Assembly: GCA_964537875.1 (NCBI GenBank)
Contig: CAZIDN010000015.1
Span: 1 to 59,676, forward strand
Source of the DNA: JAPKZH01 sp964537875
Lineage (GTDB): Bacteria > Acidobacteriota > Aminicenantia > Aminicenantales > UBA4085
Direction of reading: 5' to 3'
Length of the DNA: 59,676 bases
Shown here one piece after another: positions 34,006-42,149 of this stretch (the first letter of the stretch is position 1; each line of letters starts with the position of its first letter). The position numbers and the translations under genes were made by a program. The notes beneath the pieces were generated by a model. That model saw nothing but the letters and a program-made list of their open reading frames with translations. It ran no database searches and was not told the origin of the DNA.

Positions 34006-35136
34006 ATGAGGCCGAGAAAGCAATTTCCTGTCTTTTGCCTGATTATGACCGTAGCGTGCTTGGCTGCTCTTTCAGGCCAGCAGAAATCTTATCCGGTCGT
34101 TACCGTTATTAAAGATGGCGTAAAGACTATCACGAATCCTGAATATCCCCGTGACGGCCGCTTTATCGCCAAGCTCACGGCGGAGATGTCCTGTGGCGAG
34201 GAGACAAAGCCGGAGATGGCGATGTTGAACAAGCCTCTTGATCTGAAGGTCGACGATCAAGGCCGCGTTTACGTCATGGATTGGGGGGATGTTCATATCA
34301 AAGTTTATGACAGCCAAGGCCGTTTTCTTAGAACCATCGGCCGGAAAGGCCAGGGACCGGGCGAGTTCGACATGCCGGCTTTTTTTGATTTGATGTCTGG
34401 GGGAAAAATCTGCGTCCTCGACGGTCGACAACGGCGGATTACGATCCTCACCAATGAAGGCCAGTATGTCTCCAGCTTTCGCTTTGATGGCTTTTTCCGA
34501 GCTCTAGCCATCGACGGACAGGATCGCCTTTTTCTCGCGAAATACGGCGCCGCAGAAGAGTTGAAATTATCGACTGAATTCCGCGAGGTCCCCTACATCA
34601 CAGGCATCTTTCGCACGGACGCTTCGGGCAAAGAGATGGTCCATCTGACCGATTTCACTGGCGAAGCTCAGTTGATGCTGGGCATGAACGGCGGCGGAAT
34701 CACGAGCATTGGATCACTTTATGTTATCGTCTGGGACGTCAATCATCAAGGAAAGTTCTGCGGCGGCTTCAATGAGACCTATCGCCTTGGCGCATATGGG
34801 CCTGACGGCAAGATCGAATTCACCTTCGGCCGGGAGTTCACTCCACTCAAGAATCCTCGCTACAAAGGTCTTCGCGGCCAAAAAAAGACAATGCCCGCGT
34901 TCAATGAAAAGATTGTCTTCGACGAGAAAGAAAATCTCTGGCTCGAGCTCTACAAGGACGACGCTATAAAGGATTTCACCTACGACGTCTTCTCGCCCGA
35001 AGGGATTTATCTCAAACAGGTCAGGGCCGACCAGCGGATCTGCCAATTTAAGAACGGGAGAGTATACAGTATCGTCCGGCCCGAGGACGGATACCCGTCA
35101 ATCAAGCGCTTTCTGATGGAGCTGGTGGCGGAGTAG
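34006..35136 (+). CDS. 6-bladed beta-propeller protein, paralogue 2
   Basis: 376 residues, nearly identical to paralogues 1 and 3, with signal peptide and GRKGQGPGEFD turn. It is the most different of the three in residues 222-245 (LGMNGGGITSIGSLYVIVWD) and in the region near 285-315, which may form the exposed face. No R1 promoter core of its own. Confidence 0.85.
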   Translation: MRPRKQFPVFCLIMTVACLAALSGQQKSYPVVTVIKDGVKTITNPEYPRDGRFIAKLTAEMSCGEETKPEMAMLNKPLDLKVDDQGRVYVMDWGDVHIKVYDSQGRFLRTIGRKGQGPGEFDMPAFFDLMSGGKICVLDGRQRRITILTNEGQYVSSFRFDGFFRALAIDGQDRLFLAKYGAAEELKLSTEFREVPYITGIFRTDASGKEMVHLTDFTGEAQLMLGMNGGGITSIGSLYVIVWDVNHQGKFCGGFNETYRLGAYGPDGKIEFTFGREFTPLKNPRYKGLRGQKKTMPAFNEKIVFDEKENLWLELYKDDAIKDFTYDVFSPEGIYLKQVRADQRICQFKNGRVYSIVRPEDGYPSIKRFLMELVAE

Positions 35137-35215
35137 TATCCCCATAATCCTCGTTGATCTTCTCCAAGGCCGCTTTGATCTGCTTGCTCAAGGCTTCATA
35201 CTTTTCTATATCTAG
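35137..35215. repeat. conserved tail behind propeller paralogue 2
   Basis: Second copy of the tail described at 28328, ending at cttttctatatcta where a TPR remnant begins. Confidence 0.6.
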
Positions 35216-35368
35216 TCGACCCTCAGCCTCGTCCACGAGAAAATGAAGAACTATCCCGAGGCGATCAAGGCCAAGGAGAAAGCCCTGGAGCTCGCGTCGA
35301 ATGACTAGGTCAAGGAGACCTACAAGAAGGACATCGAGCGGCTGAAAGCCGCCGCCGCGCAGAAGTAA
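35216..35368 (+). pseudogene. TPR protein C-terminal remnant with in-frame TAG
   Basis: A start-less frame reads HEKMKNYPEAIKAKEKALEL, a TPR helix pair, then a TAG, then VKETYKKDIERLKAAAAQK and a stop. The upstream part is missing at the border with the propeller tail. Confidence 0.55.
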
Positions 35369-35388
35369 ACCGGGCGAGTCATCCCATC

Positions 35389-35436
35389 CCCGCCCGCCCT
35401 TCCCCTGGGGGAAAGGCGGCGCGGGATTTTTTTAGG
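35389..35436 (+). terminator. intrinsic terminator
   Basis: A GC-rich stem (cccgcccgcccttcccc against gggggaaaggcggcgcggg) with a short loop is followed by seven T. It lies 20 bases after the TPR remnant stop. Confidence 0.75.
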
Positions 35437-35457
35437 CCAGGACCTTCATCATCGCGC

Positions 35458-35556
35458 TTCTTAAACGAGATTTTTTATCAACCAGCGATGGAGCGGGATG
35501 ACGGGCCTTCCCAGTTATCCCGCCTTTTAAATGAGATTCTTCATCAACCAGCGATG
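35458..35556 (+). repeat. direct repeat pair at the hsdM junction
   Basis: tatcaaccagcgatg at 35477 and catcaaccagcgatg at 35540, each led by a tttaaa/gagatt block, repeat over about 30 bases with a few changes. Between them gcgggat and atcccgc form an inverted repeat. The second copy runs into the hsdM fragment, so the pair marks a recombination border. Confidence 0.5.
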
Positions 35557-35977
35557 TATCGTTCCGGAAGGGATCATATTTCAGAGCCAGAATGCCTATA
35601 AAAGCCTGCGCCGAATGCTTTTGGAAGATTATCTCTGGGCCACGGTAAGTCTTCCTGCCGGCGTGTTTAATCCCTATAGCGGCGTGAAGACTAGTATTCT
35701 ATTCCTCGACCGCAACCTTACGAAACGAACGGATGAAGTTTTGTTCGTTAAGGTGCAAAACGATGGTTTTGACCTGGGCGCGCAACGCCGGCCGATTGAG
35801 AAAAATGACCTCCCTGAGGCGTTTAGAGTATTGAAGGATTGGAAAGACAAAACAGCCATGCCTGCGGTCCCCAAGGAAACGAACGCCGCGGAAAAGGACC
35901 TTTTCTTGAGTGTTGCCAGGAAGCGTCTGCTCGAATCGCCCGACATCAATGTTAGCGGAGGTTTGGGGAGATTCTGA
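35531..35977 (+). pseudogene. hsdM: type I restriction-modification methyltransferase (HsdM) C-terminal fragment
   Basis: About 140 codons of an N6-adenine DNA methylase C-terminus: IVPEGIIFQSQNAYKSLRRM, WATVSLPAGVFNPYSGVKTS and FVKVQNDGFDLGAQRR. The AdoMet motif and NPPF motif are missing because the 5' part is lost. The stop lies two bases before the next ATG, so in the intact locus the following gene was translationally linked to hsdM. No hsdS or hsdR is present. Confidence 0.85.
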
Positions 35978-35979
35978 CG

Positions 35980-37470
35980 ATGCCGCGTAAGCCCTCCTAT
36001 GACTCCCGCAAACTGATGGAACTCGCCATAGAGGTGATGCGGCTATCAGTCCAAGAACGACGGATAGACGGCAAGGCAAACCCGAAAGTTGGATCAGTGC
36101 TTTGGAAGCCAGACGGCACAGTCGAAATGGCGTGCCGGTGCGAACTGCGGCGTGGCGATCACGCCGAATTCACATTGCTTGAACGGAAAAACCCAGGCAA
36201 TCGGCTTGACGGCTCCATCCTTTTCACCACGTTGGAGCCCTGCGCACCTGGCTCACGCGGCCATCCCAAGTTGAGTTGCGCCGAGCGGATTGTCCTAGCC
36301 CGAATTAAGGAGGTTTGGGTCGGTGTAGCAGATCCAGATCCGACGGTAGATCGCAAAGGTATAAAATACCTCCAAGACGAGGGCATTGCAGTGTACATGT
36401 TCGATCGTGACTTGCAGGACGAAATAAGAAACCAGAACAAGGACTTCATCGCGCAAGCGATGGAGCGAGCCGCTGCGGATAAGGAGAAAAAACCGAAGAA
36501 AATCACGCTCTCCGGCTTGGAAAAAGAAATTCCATCGACTGCAATAAAAGATTTCTCAAATGATGCACTGGAACAATACCAGATGATTGCGGGGATCATA
36601 GATCAAGTTGGATCGGCCGGTTTCAACCGGCGGCTCGTTCAGCAAGGACTTCTCATGGAAAAGGGCGGGAAGTTCACCCCTACAGGCTTTGGATTGTTGC
36701 TTTTTGGGAGGGAGCCAAGGAATGTCATGCCGCAGGCAGGGCTTCTGGCAACGATTCACTATCCCGACGGCAATGAAGAACCGAAAGATTTCGATGGGCC
36801 GTTGGTCCTGATCCCTGGCCTCGCAGAGAGATGGTTAAGTGATAAACTACCGAACGTTATCGACCGAAGTAGCATACGGAGGAAAGAAAGCCCTCCGCTT
36901 CCTTTCGAGATGGTACGTGAGGCCATAGTCAATGCCCTTATCCACCGGGATTACGACATCCGTCAAGCCAAGTGCCAGCTGATCGTCACGGCCGACACAA
37001 TTACTGTCAAGAGCCCCGGTGGACCGCTTCCGCCGATTACGCTGGAGCAACTTAAGTCATTTAATGCTCCGATGCTGAGCCGGAATCCGGAGTTGCACTA
37101 TGTATTCGCGCGGATGGAAATGGCCGAGGAAAGAGGTTTCGGCATAAAATCCCTTAAGAACCGGGCTGAGCAACTGGGCCTGCCATTGCCAAGATATGCG
37201 TTTGAGGATCCATACTTGGTACTGACGCTGTTTCGGAACCAGGAAGCAGCGTTGAGGTCGCTCGCGAATTCTGTTCAGGAAGCGTTGACTGAAGCGGAAC
37301 GTAAGGGGTGGCAATGGTTCTCAACCAAAGGCAAGGGGAAATCGGGCCAATATGCTAAAGCTATGCAGATAGAAGACCGCACAGCGCGAAGGCATCTGAA
37401 TCGATTTGTCGAACTTGGTTTGGTCAGGAAAACTGGCTCGGGGCCTTCGACCGAATATGAGGCTATTTGA
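35980..37470 (+). CDS. deaminase-like / HATPase / winged-helix fusion, RM-associated
   Basis: A 496-residue protein with three parts. Residues 10-135: cytidine-deaminase-fold domain with H61-A-E63, PC at 87-88 and C100, the zinc ligands and catalytic Glu of the RibD/deoxycytidylate class. Residues 190-420: the RecG-like ATP-binding module, with EMVREAIVNALIHRDYD near 310-326, the N-box of HATPase_c_4, and SPGGPLPP. Residues 440-496: a winged helix (DRTARRHLNRFVELGLVRKT). It starts two bases after hsdM, so it belongs to the type I RM operon. A role in sensing or modifying nucleotides or nucleic acids, possibly regulating or backing up restriction, is inference; the substrate is unknown. Confidence 0.75.
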   Translation: MPRKPSYDSRKLMELAIEVMRLSVQERRIDGKANPKVGSVLWKPDGTVEMACRCELRRGDHAEFTLLERKNPGNRLDGSILFTTLEPCAPGSRGHPKLSCAERIVLARIKEVWVGVADPDPTVDRKGIKYLQDEGIAVYMFDRDLQDEIRNQNKDFIAQAMERAAADKEKKPKKITLSGLEKEIPSTAIKDFSNDALEQYQMIAGIIDQVGSAGFNRRLVQQGLLMEKGGKFTPTGFGLLLFGREPRNVMPQAGLLATIHYPDGNEEPKDFDGPLVLIPGLAERWLSDKLPNVIDRSSIRRKESPPLPFEMVREAIVNALIHRDYDIRQAKCQLIVTADTITVKSPGGPLPPITLEQLKSFNAPMLSRNPELHYVFARMEMAEERGFGIKSLKNRAEQLGLPLPRYAFEDPYLVLTLFRNQEAALRSLANSVQEALTEAERKGWQWFSTKGKGKSGQYAKAMQIEDRTARRHLNRFVELGLVRKTGSGPSTEYEAI

Positions 37471-37497
37471 AGAGATCATGGGCATACCATCTGAGTC

Positions 37498-37917
37498 TGT
37501 CCGGACACGAAACATGGCATTTTGTCCGGATATCGCTGAAAAAAATCACTTTTTATTCTTATCCGGACACGAATCCGGACATTCTGTCCGGATAGGGAGT
37601 TGCGGCGCATGGGAAAGGGCCGTGCGACTAGGTATAAGATTATTAGTTCGTGAAGGAAACAGGATATAAATGCCTGCTTTTGGATGGTCTAAGAAGCGGC
37701 AGATGCCGAAAAAGATACCGGTTGGCTGTCGGGATTTGTTTATTCCAAATGGCCGGCATTGCAAATCCCGACAATAATCCCGACAAAGTGTCGGGATTCG
37801 CCCTACTAAGCGGGCTGTCAAGGTCTTTCCGCCAAAAATCCCGCCAAAATGGCGGGATAGGCTTATTTTCTCGTTCAATTAAGCATATCCGGACAGAAAA
37901 CCGGACATCATGTCCGG
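37498..37917. repeat. row of triloop hairpins with a doubled half-site
   Basis: Four units share one plan: half-site, 3-4 bases, the same half-site, 3 bases, reverse complement of the half-site. Hairpins are at 37573-37593 (9 bp stem, loop ttc), 37776-37798 (10 bp, aag), 37838-37858 (9 bp, aaa) and 37901-37917 (7 bp, tca). Half-sites are tccggaca, atcccgaca, atcccgcca and ccggaca. A weaker relative is at 37498-37532. Translated, each unit gives a PDxNPDxxSG-like peptide, but the frames differ between units and are broken by stops. Confidence 0.7.
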
Positions 37918-37962
37918 AGTGCCAGTTTTCGATGAAACGGTCCTCGTTCTAAGAAACCGAGG

Positions 37963-38272
37963 ATGAGCTGACGACGATCGATGAAAAAGGCGAAAAGATG
38001 GAAACGACTCATTTCTCCGTTGTGCATGGCCACGGCAATGCCGTTTCCCTCACCTACACCCTGAATGGGGATTTCGGTGCTTATCTGGTCCCCGCAGGCA
38101 GTGGAGTGGTCCTGAACAATTCTCCGCCTGATTTCAACAATAGGGTGAATCTGGAGGTTTCGACCGGGCCAAGCTGCCCGCGCCAGGAAAGAGGCCCCTG
38201 TCCAGCATGACGCCCACGATTATCGCAAAAAACGGCAAGCCCTATTGGGTCATCGGAAGTCCCGGCGGCCAG
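37963..38272 (+). pseudogene. GGT relic 6
   Basis: Covers the autoprocessing region (METTHFSVVHGHGNAV) to GSPGGQ. The aspartate after SVV is changed to histidine, and one base is missing near 38150, shifting the frame after the NNR codons. The right end is joined to an IS91 relic. Confidence 0.85.
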
Positions 38273-38274
38273 CC

Positions 38275-38830
38275 CGACCATCCGTCTTCGGCAGGAAAAG
38301 GACCCATGTTCGACCTTGAAAAAGAGATTTGGGATTGGAAAAGACCACCTGACGGTGGGGAACGTCCAGAAGGAGCATCTCCCGCATCCACTCGCCCCAT
38401 TCCTCAAGCGTGTAAATGTCAAGTACTTTTCCAAGGCGCTTGGCATGACATGAGGGGCAGAACCCGCGGGTACGGCAGGAAAACATGACGAGCCTCTCCT
38501 CGGCGCAGTCCGGACAGCGGATGCGGGCGAATCCGCAGCGCGGGTTGCCGCAGTCGAGACGTCGTTGCGAGGAGCGAAGCGACGTGGCAATCTCATGCCC
38601 CAGACGAGGCACTATGAGATCACCACGGCCCTGCGGGCCTCGTGATGACCTTCGGTCACCTCCTTGACGATCGGCCGGAAGTAGCCGTACTCCCGCTCGA
38701 AGCGGCCCTCACACTCCGTCAGGAAGCGCTCGAAATGATGAAAAAGCACCCGGTAGAGGACCGTGCGCTCCGGATGCCGGGCACGATAGACTCCCGCCAT
38801 GGCGGGAGAAAAGCCTCAAGAAACGGGCCA
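38275..38830 (-). mobile_element. IS91-type transposase relic with REP-like insert
   Basis: The minus strand reads YRARHPERTVLYRVLFHHFE and FEREYGYFRPIVKEV, then after the insert at 38560 continues LDCGNPRCGFARIRCPDC and FCPSCHAKRLG, the zinc-binding N-terminal part of IS91-type transposases. The rest is missing; the left end is fused to GGT relic 6. Confidence 0.75.
38558..38662. repeat. REP-like palindromic insert in the IS91 relic
   Basis: cgttgcgaggagcgaagcga and gagatcaccacg with its mate cgtgatgacc are the two halves of a widely known bacterial intergenic repeat. It interrupts the transposase frame at the same codon as in the relic at 56097-56199. Confidence 0.7.
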
Positions 38831-38918
38831 ACGTCTCCGATGAAGCCGGATCTCTCTGAAAACAAAAGGATGACCAGCTCGGCTACTGTATCCGGAAGCC
38901 TTGAAATTCGACAACGAA

Positions 38919-40094
38919 CTACTTTTTCAACTCGGGCAGCAGCTTTTCTTTTTTTAAATGGAACACTCGCCGTCCTTGCGAATTTTGTATTTCCAAGTTT
39001 ACTTCCTTGATGCCGCCGTTCATGAGTTGGGCGATCAGCTCAAAAAGATCGGCACTGGCGAGGGGGTTTCCGTTCAGCGCAACGATCTCATCCCCGGGAC
39101 CAATACCGGCTTTGTCGGCTGGTGAGGCTGTCCATATCCCGCTGACAACGATTTTCCCATCATCGTTAAGATGGGGGTACAGCCCAATGGAATATTCGTT
39201 GGTTGGCATGGATGTGGGAGGTATGGGCTGGGGGATAAATAGTATTTCGTCTTTGGGATAATTGATAATCGTTACAAAGGGAACCAGAAAATCCCGGCCC
39301 AGGAGGGGAGCCGAGAGCATTTTGGGAAGTTCTGCGGAAAAGGCGAGGACATTCCGGGCTTTCAAGTCTCCGATGGCGAATGAATCGATGCGGCCCAGGT
39401 AATTGTCCCGGGAAGTTGTTAACGGCCATTGGTAGATATTTCCCTTGGCTTTGATCCAGCCTCTTTTTTCTGAGAGTTCCAGTTTGCCAAGGATGTCTGG
39501 CGGCAAAACAAGGGAGAATGGTTGGCCGGTATCAACCATGGCCTCCACTTCAAGTCTTCCGTTCAGTTTACATTTAAGCATCGGAGCGGAATTGACGGGG
39601 TGGTTTTTAAAATTGAATAGAAATCCTTTTTGGGGGTTCCCGGTGACAGCAGTGTCGTTTGCAAGAACAAGGATTTTTTGGCGATAGTCGATGGTGACTT
39701 TAAAACGATCCAGGAGGTCGGAGCCGATCAAGCCATGGATGGTGACGCCGATTTTTGACTCGAACTTCTTGAAAAAATCCGGGGAGGCCAAACAAAATAT
39801 GGAATCGATCCGGTAATTGCCGATGTCAAGACTGTTCATTTTTACCTGCATGCCACGCCGTTTCAATTGAAGCTTGGCGGCTGTTTCATCATTCAGCATT
39901 GTCACTCCGCCGGTATCCACTATGAAATTGTACTCTTCAGGACCATCATTGATCTTGCCTTTGACTAGAATAATGTGGTCTTTCAGCGCGAAGGGGATAA
40001 TGCCTTCTTTTTGGACCGGCACATTCTGCGGATAAGTGAAGAGGGTAGACAGGAAAACAAGGAAAATAAAAATTACGATCTTTGTTTTTGGCAT
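38919..40094 (-). CDS. secreted retropepsin-like aspartyl protease with PDZ domain
   Basis: 391 residues: signal peptide (IVIFIFLVFLSTLFTYPQ), then a doubled aspartyl-protease fold with the two catalytic motifs FIVDTGG near residue 59 and MVDTGQP near 187, and LIGSDLLDRF and LLGRDFL as the matching hydrophobic-Gly motifs. Residues 290-385 form a PDZ domain (GIWTASPADKAGIGPGDEIV). This is the layout of aspartyl protease family proteins common in Acidobacteriota and Bacteroidota. gaggag lies five bases ahead of the ATG at 40094, so it is preferred to that at 40106. Peptide substrates in the envelope are likely. Confidence 0.85.
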   Translation of the reverse strand: MPKTKIVIFIFLVFLSTLFTYPQNVPVQKEGIIPFALKDHIILVKGKINDGPEEYNFIVDTGGVTMLNDETAAKLQLKRRGMQVKMNSLDIGNYRIDSIFCLASPDFFKKFESKIGVTIHGLIGSDLLDRFKVTIDYRQKILVLANDTAVTGNPQKGFLFNFKNHPVNSAPMLKCKLNGRLEVEAMVDTGQPFSLVLPPDILGKLELSEKRGWIKAKGNIYQWPLTTSRDNYLGRIDSFAIGDLKARNVLAFSAELPKMLSAPLLGRDFLVPFVTIINYPKDEILFIPQPIPPTSMPTNEYSIGLYPHLNDDGKIVVSGIWTASPADKAGIGPGDEIVALNGNPLASADLFELIAQLMNGGIKEVNLEIQNSQGRRVFHLKKEKLLPELKK

Positions 40095-40222
40095 TTTTCT
40101 CCTCATGGAATTATGTCGGAATAGATATTACTAATGCAGCGATGAAAATTCAATGCCTCCAAGAACATTGGGGCCAGGGCTTTCATTATTACTTTTCTTT
40201 TTTGCCTTCATGCCTCCCGACA

Positions 40223-40398
40223 GCCCGCGCCGGGAAAGAGGCCCCTGTCCAGCATGACGCCCACGATTATCGCAAAAAACGGCAAGCCCCATTGGGTCAT
40301 CGGGAGTCCCGGCGGCCAGACCATCATCTCCACGAAAAGAATCTGCTCCTCGGCGCCGCCGATCCGCGGAGCGCCGATGGCCTGGCAACTGGCTATTA
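40223..40398 (+). pseudogene. GGT relic 7 with the same 217 bp deletion as relic 2
   Basis: Runs from the APGKRPLSSM region to the natural GGT stop, with the join inside cacgaa at 40331-40336, identical to relic 2. The stop is followed by the ctgagcatctgtcg lead-in and R1 copy E. Confidence 0.9.
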
Positions 40399-40424
40399 AT
40401 CCTTCCTCTGAGCATCTGTCGAAT

Positions 40425-40614
40425 TTCCGATACTTTTTAGCTTGTTTGCGGCCTCTTGTCCCCTTTCCGCTGTTTTCAGCTCAATTTGACATCCGATCAC
40501 GCTGAGATTTATCATCCTTAACGATGGGACGAGGTAAAATAGGCATCTGAATCTTCACTCAGCCATCGCAACGGAACAGGAAATTATTATCAATCCCGTC
40601 AAAAGGAGGGGATC
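40425..40614 (+). repeat. dispersed promoter element R1, copy E
   Basis: Complete R1 with the propeller-type leader, very similar to copy D. It ends in aaaaggagggg ahead of paralogue 3. Confidence 0.85.
40486..40515 (+). promoter_or_regulatory. sigma70-type promoter in R1 copy E
   Basis: TTGACA at 40486-40491, 18-base spacer, TATCAT at 40510-40515. Confidence 0.6.
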
Positions 40615-41745
40615 ATGAGTTTGAGAAAACAATTTCTGGTCTTTTGTCTAATCTTGATTGCAGCGTCCTTTGTTGTTCTTTCAGGTCAGAAGAAATCTTA
40701 TCCGGCCGTCACAGTCATGAAGGACGGCGTAAAGACTATCACTAATCCCGAATATCCCCGAGACGGCCGCTTTATCGCCAAGCTCACGGCGGAGATGTCC
40801 TGCGGCGAGGAGGCAAAGCCGGAGATGGCAATGCTGAACAAGCCTCTTGATCTGAAGGTCGACGATCAAGGCCGCGTTTACGTCATGGATTGGGGGGATG
40901 TTCATATCAAAGTTTATGACAGCCAAGGCCGTTTTCTTAGGACCATCGGCCGAAAAGGCCAGGGGCCGGGCGAGTTCGATACCCCGTCCTTTTTTGACCT
41001 GACGAAGAGCGGAAAGGTCTGTGTCCTGGACGGCAGACAACGGCGGGTCACATTTCTCACCAACCAAGGCGAGTATGTCTCCGGCTTTCGCTTTGATGGC
41101 TTTTTCCACAGTTTGTCTTTCGACGGACAGGATCGGCTTTTTCTCGCGAAGTATGCCGCCGCCGAAGAGCTGAAATTATCGACTGAATTCCGGGAGGTTC
41201 CTTACGTCACAAGCATCTTTCGAACGGACGCCTCAGGAAAAGAGATGGTCCATATGACCGATTTCCTCGGCGAATTTCAGGTGATGAAGGCCGTTGGCAG
41301 CGGCGGAATCGTGGGCAGTATGGGAGTTTATATGATCGTCTGGGCCATCAATCGTCAGGGAAAGCTCTACGGCGGCTACAATGAGATCTATCGCCTTGGC
41401 GCATATGGGCCTGACGGCAAGATCGAATTCGCCTTCGGCCGGGAGTTCAACCCACTCAAGAATCCCGGCTACAAAGGTGAGCCCGGCCAGAGGAAGACGA
41501 TGCCCGCATTCAATCGAACGATCATCTTCGACGAAGATGGAAATCTCTGGGTCGAACTTTACAAGGAGAATACCACAAAGGATTTCACCTACGACGTCTT
41601 CTCGCCCGAAGGGATTTATCTCAAACAGGTCAGGGTCGACCAGCGGATCTTTCAATTTAAGAACGGGAGAGTTTACAGCATCGTTCGGCCCGAGGATGGA
41701 TATCCCTCAATCAAGCGCTTTCTGATGGAGCTGGTGGCGGAATAG
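40615..41745 (+). CDS. 6-bladed beta-propeller protein, paralogue 3
   Basis: 376 residues, signal peptide (FLVFCLILIAASFVVLSGQ) and blades as in paralogues 1 and 2. It shares the MKAVGSGGIVGSMGVY stretch with paralogue 1 and the end YSIVRPEDG with paralogue 2, so the three look like mosaics produced by recombination. Preceded by GGT relic 7 and R1 copy E, followed by the conserved tail. Confidence 0.85.
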   Translation: MSLRKQFLVFCLILIAASFVVLSGQKKSYPAVTVMKDGVKTITNPEYPRDGRFIAKLTAEMSCGEEAKPEMAMLNKPLDLKVDDQGRVYVMDWGDVHIKVYDSQGRFLRTIGRKGQGPGEFDTPSFFDLTKSGKVCVLDGRQRRVTFLTNQGEYVSGFRFDGFFHSLSFDGQDRLFLAKYAAAEELKLSTEFREVPYVTSIFRTDASGKEMVHMTDFLGEFQVMKAVGSGGIVGSMGVYMIVWAINRQGKLYGGYNEIYRLGAYGPDGKIEFAFGREFNPLKNPGYKGEPGQRKTMPAFNRTIIFDEDGNLWVELYKENTTKDFTYDVFSPEGIYLKQVRVDQRIFQFKNGRVYSIVRPEDGYPSIKRFLMELVAE

Positions 41746-41968
41746 TATCCCCGTAATCCTCGTTGATCTTCTCCAAGGCCGCTTTGATCTGCTTGCTCAG
41801 GTCTTCATACTTTTTTTAATCCTTCCTCTGAGCAAAGGTCGGCTATCGATATGGCCAGAGACGATCCGCAAGGTTTACGAAGTCGATCCGCTCCCCTGCC
41901 CGGCCTTCTTCGCGGCCATTTCCTGATCTTGACATCGGTCATCCGCCGGACCCTCGCACATTCTTGAT
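41746..41968. repeat. conserved tail (copy 3) plus repeat R2 (copy 3)
   Basis: 41746-41815 is the tail seen behind the other paralogues. 41816-41945 matches 4738-4870, from ttaatcc through gatatggccagaga to cttgacatcg, joining tail to R2 at a run of T. Confidence 0.7.
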
Positions 41969-41976
41969 TAGAATGC

Positions 41977-41998
41977 TATACTTAAAATATAAAGTATA
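41977..41998. promoter_or_regulatory. AT-rich inverted repeat upstream of the Rad50-like locus
   Basis: tatactt at 41977-41983 and aagtata at 41992-41998 are perfect complements across eight bases. The left arm overlaps a good -10 (TATACT). This could be an operator for the genes at 42150-44838. The 150 bases that follow contain no other recognised element. Confidence 0.35.
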
Positions 41999-42149
41999 CT
42001 AAATAATAAAACGTCTCCGGAAAGCGAGGCATGGAGTTTAACCCTATACGGAAAGAAGTCGCGATGAAACTAAGAAGGCCTCCATCACAATATATTCCAA
42101 AGGCTGAGTCCGAAGGGTAGCGGATTGCGATCTAAATGGGAGTCAAATT

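Noticed and set aside
37498..37917. CRISPR array
   Set aside because: The units differ in sequence from one another, are unevenly spaced and are palindromic triloops; no cas genes are present.
42000..42140. Riboswitch ahead of the Rad50-like locus
   Set aside because: I compared it by eye with common classes (c-di-GMP, cobalamin, fluoride, guanidine) and found no convincing core.
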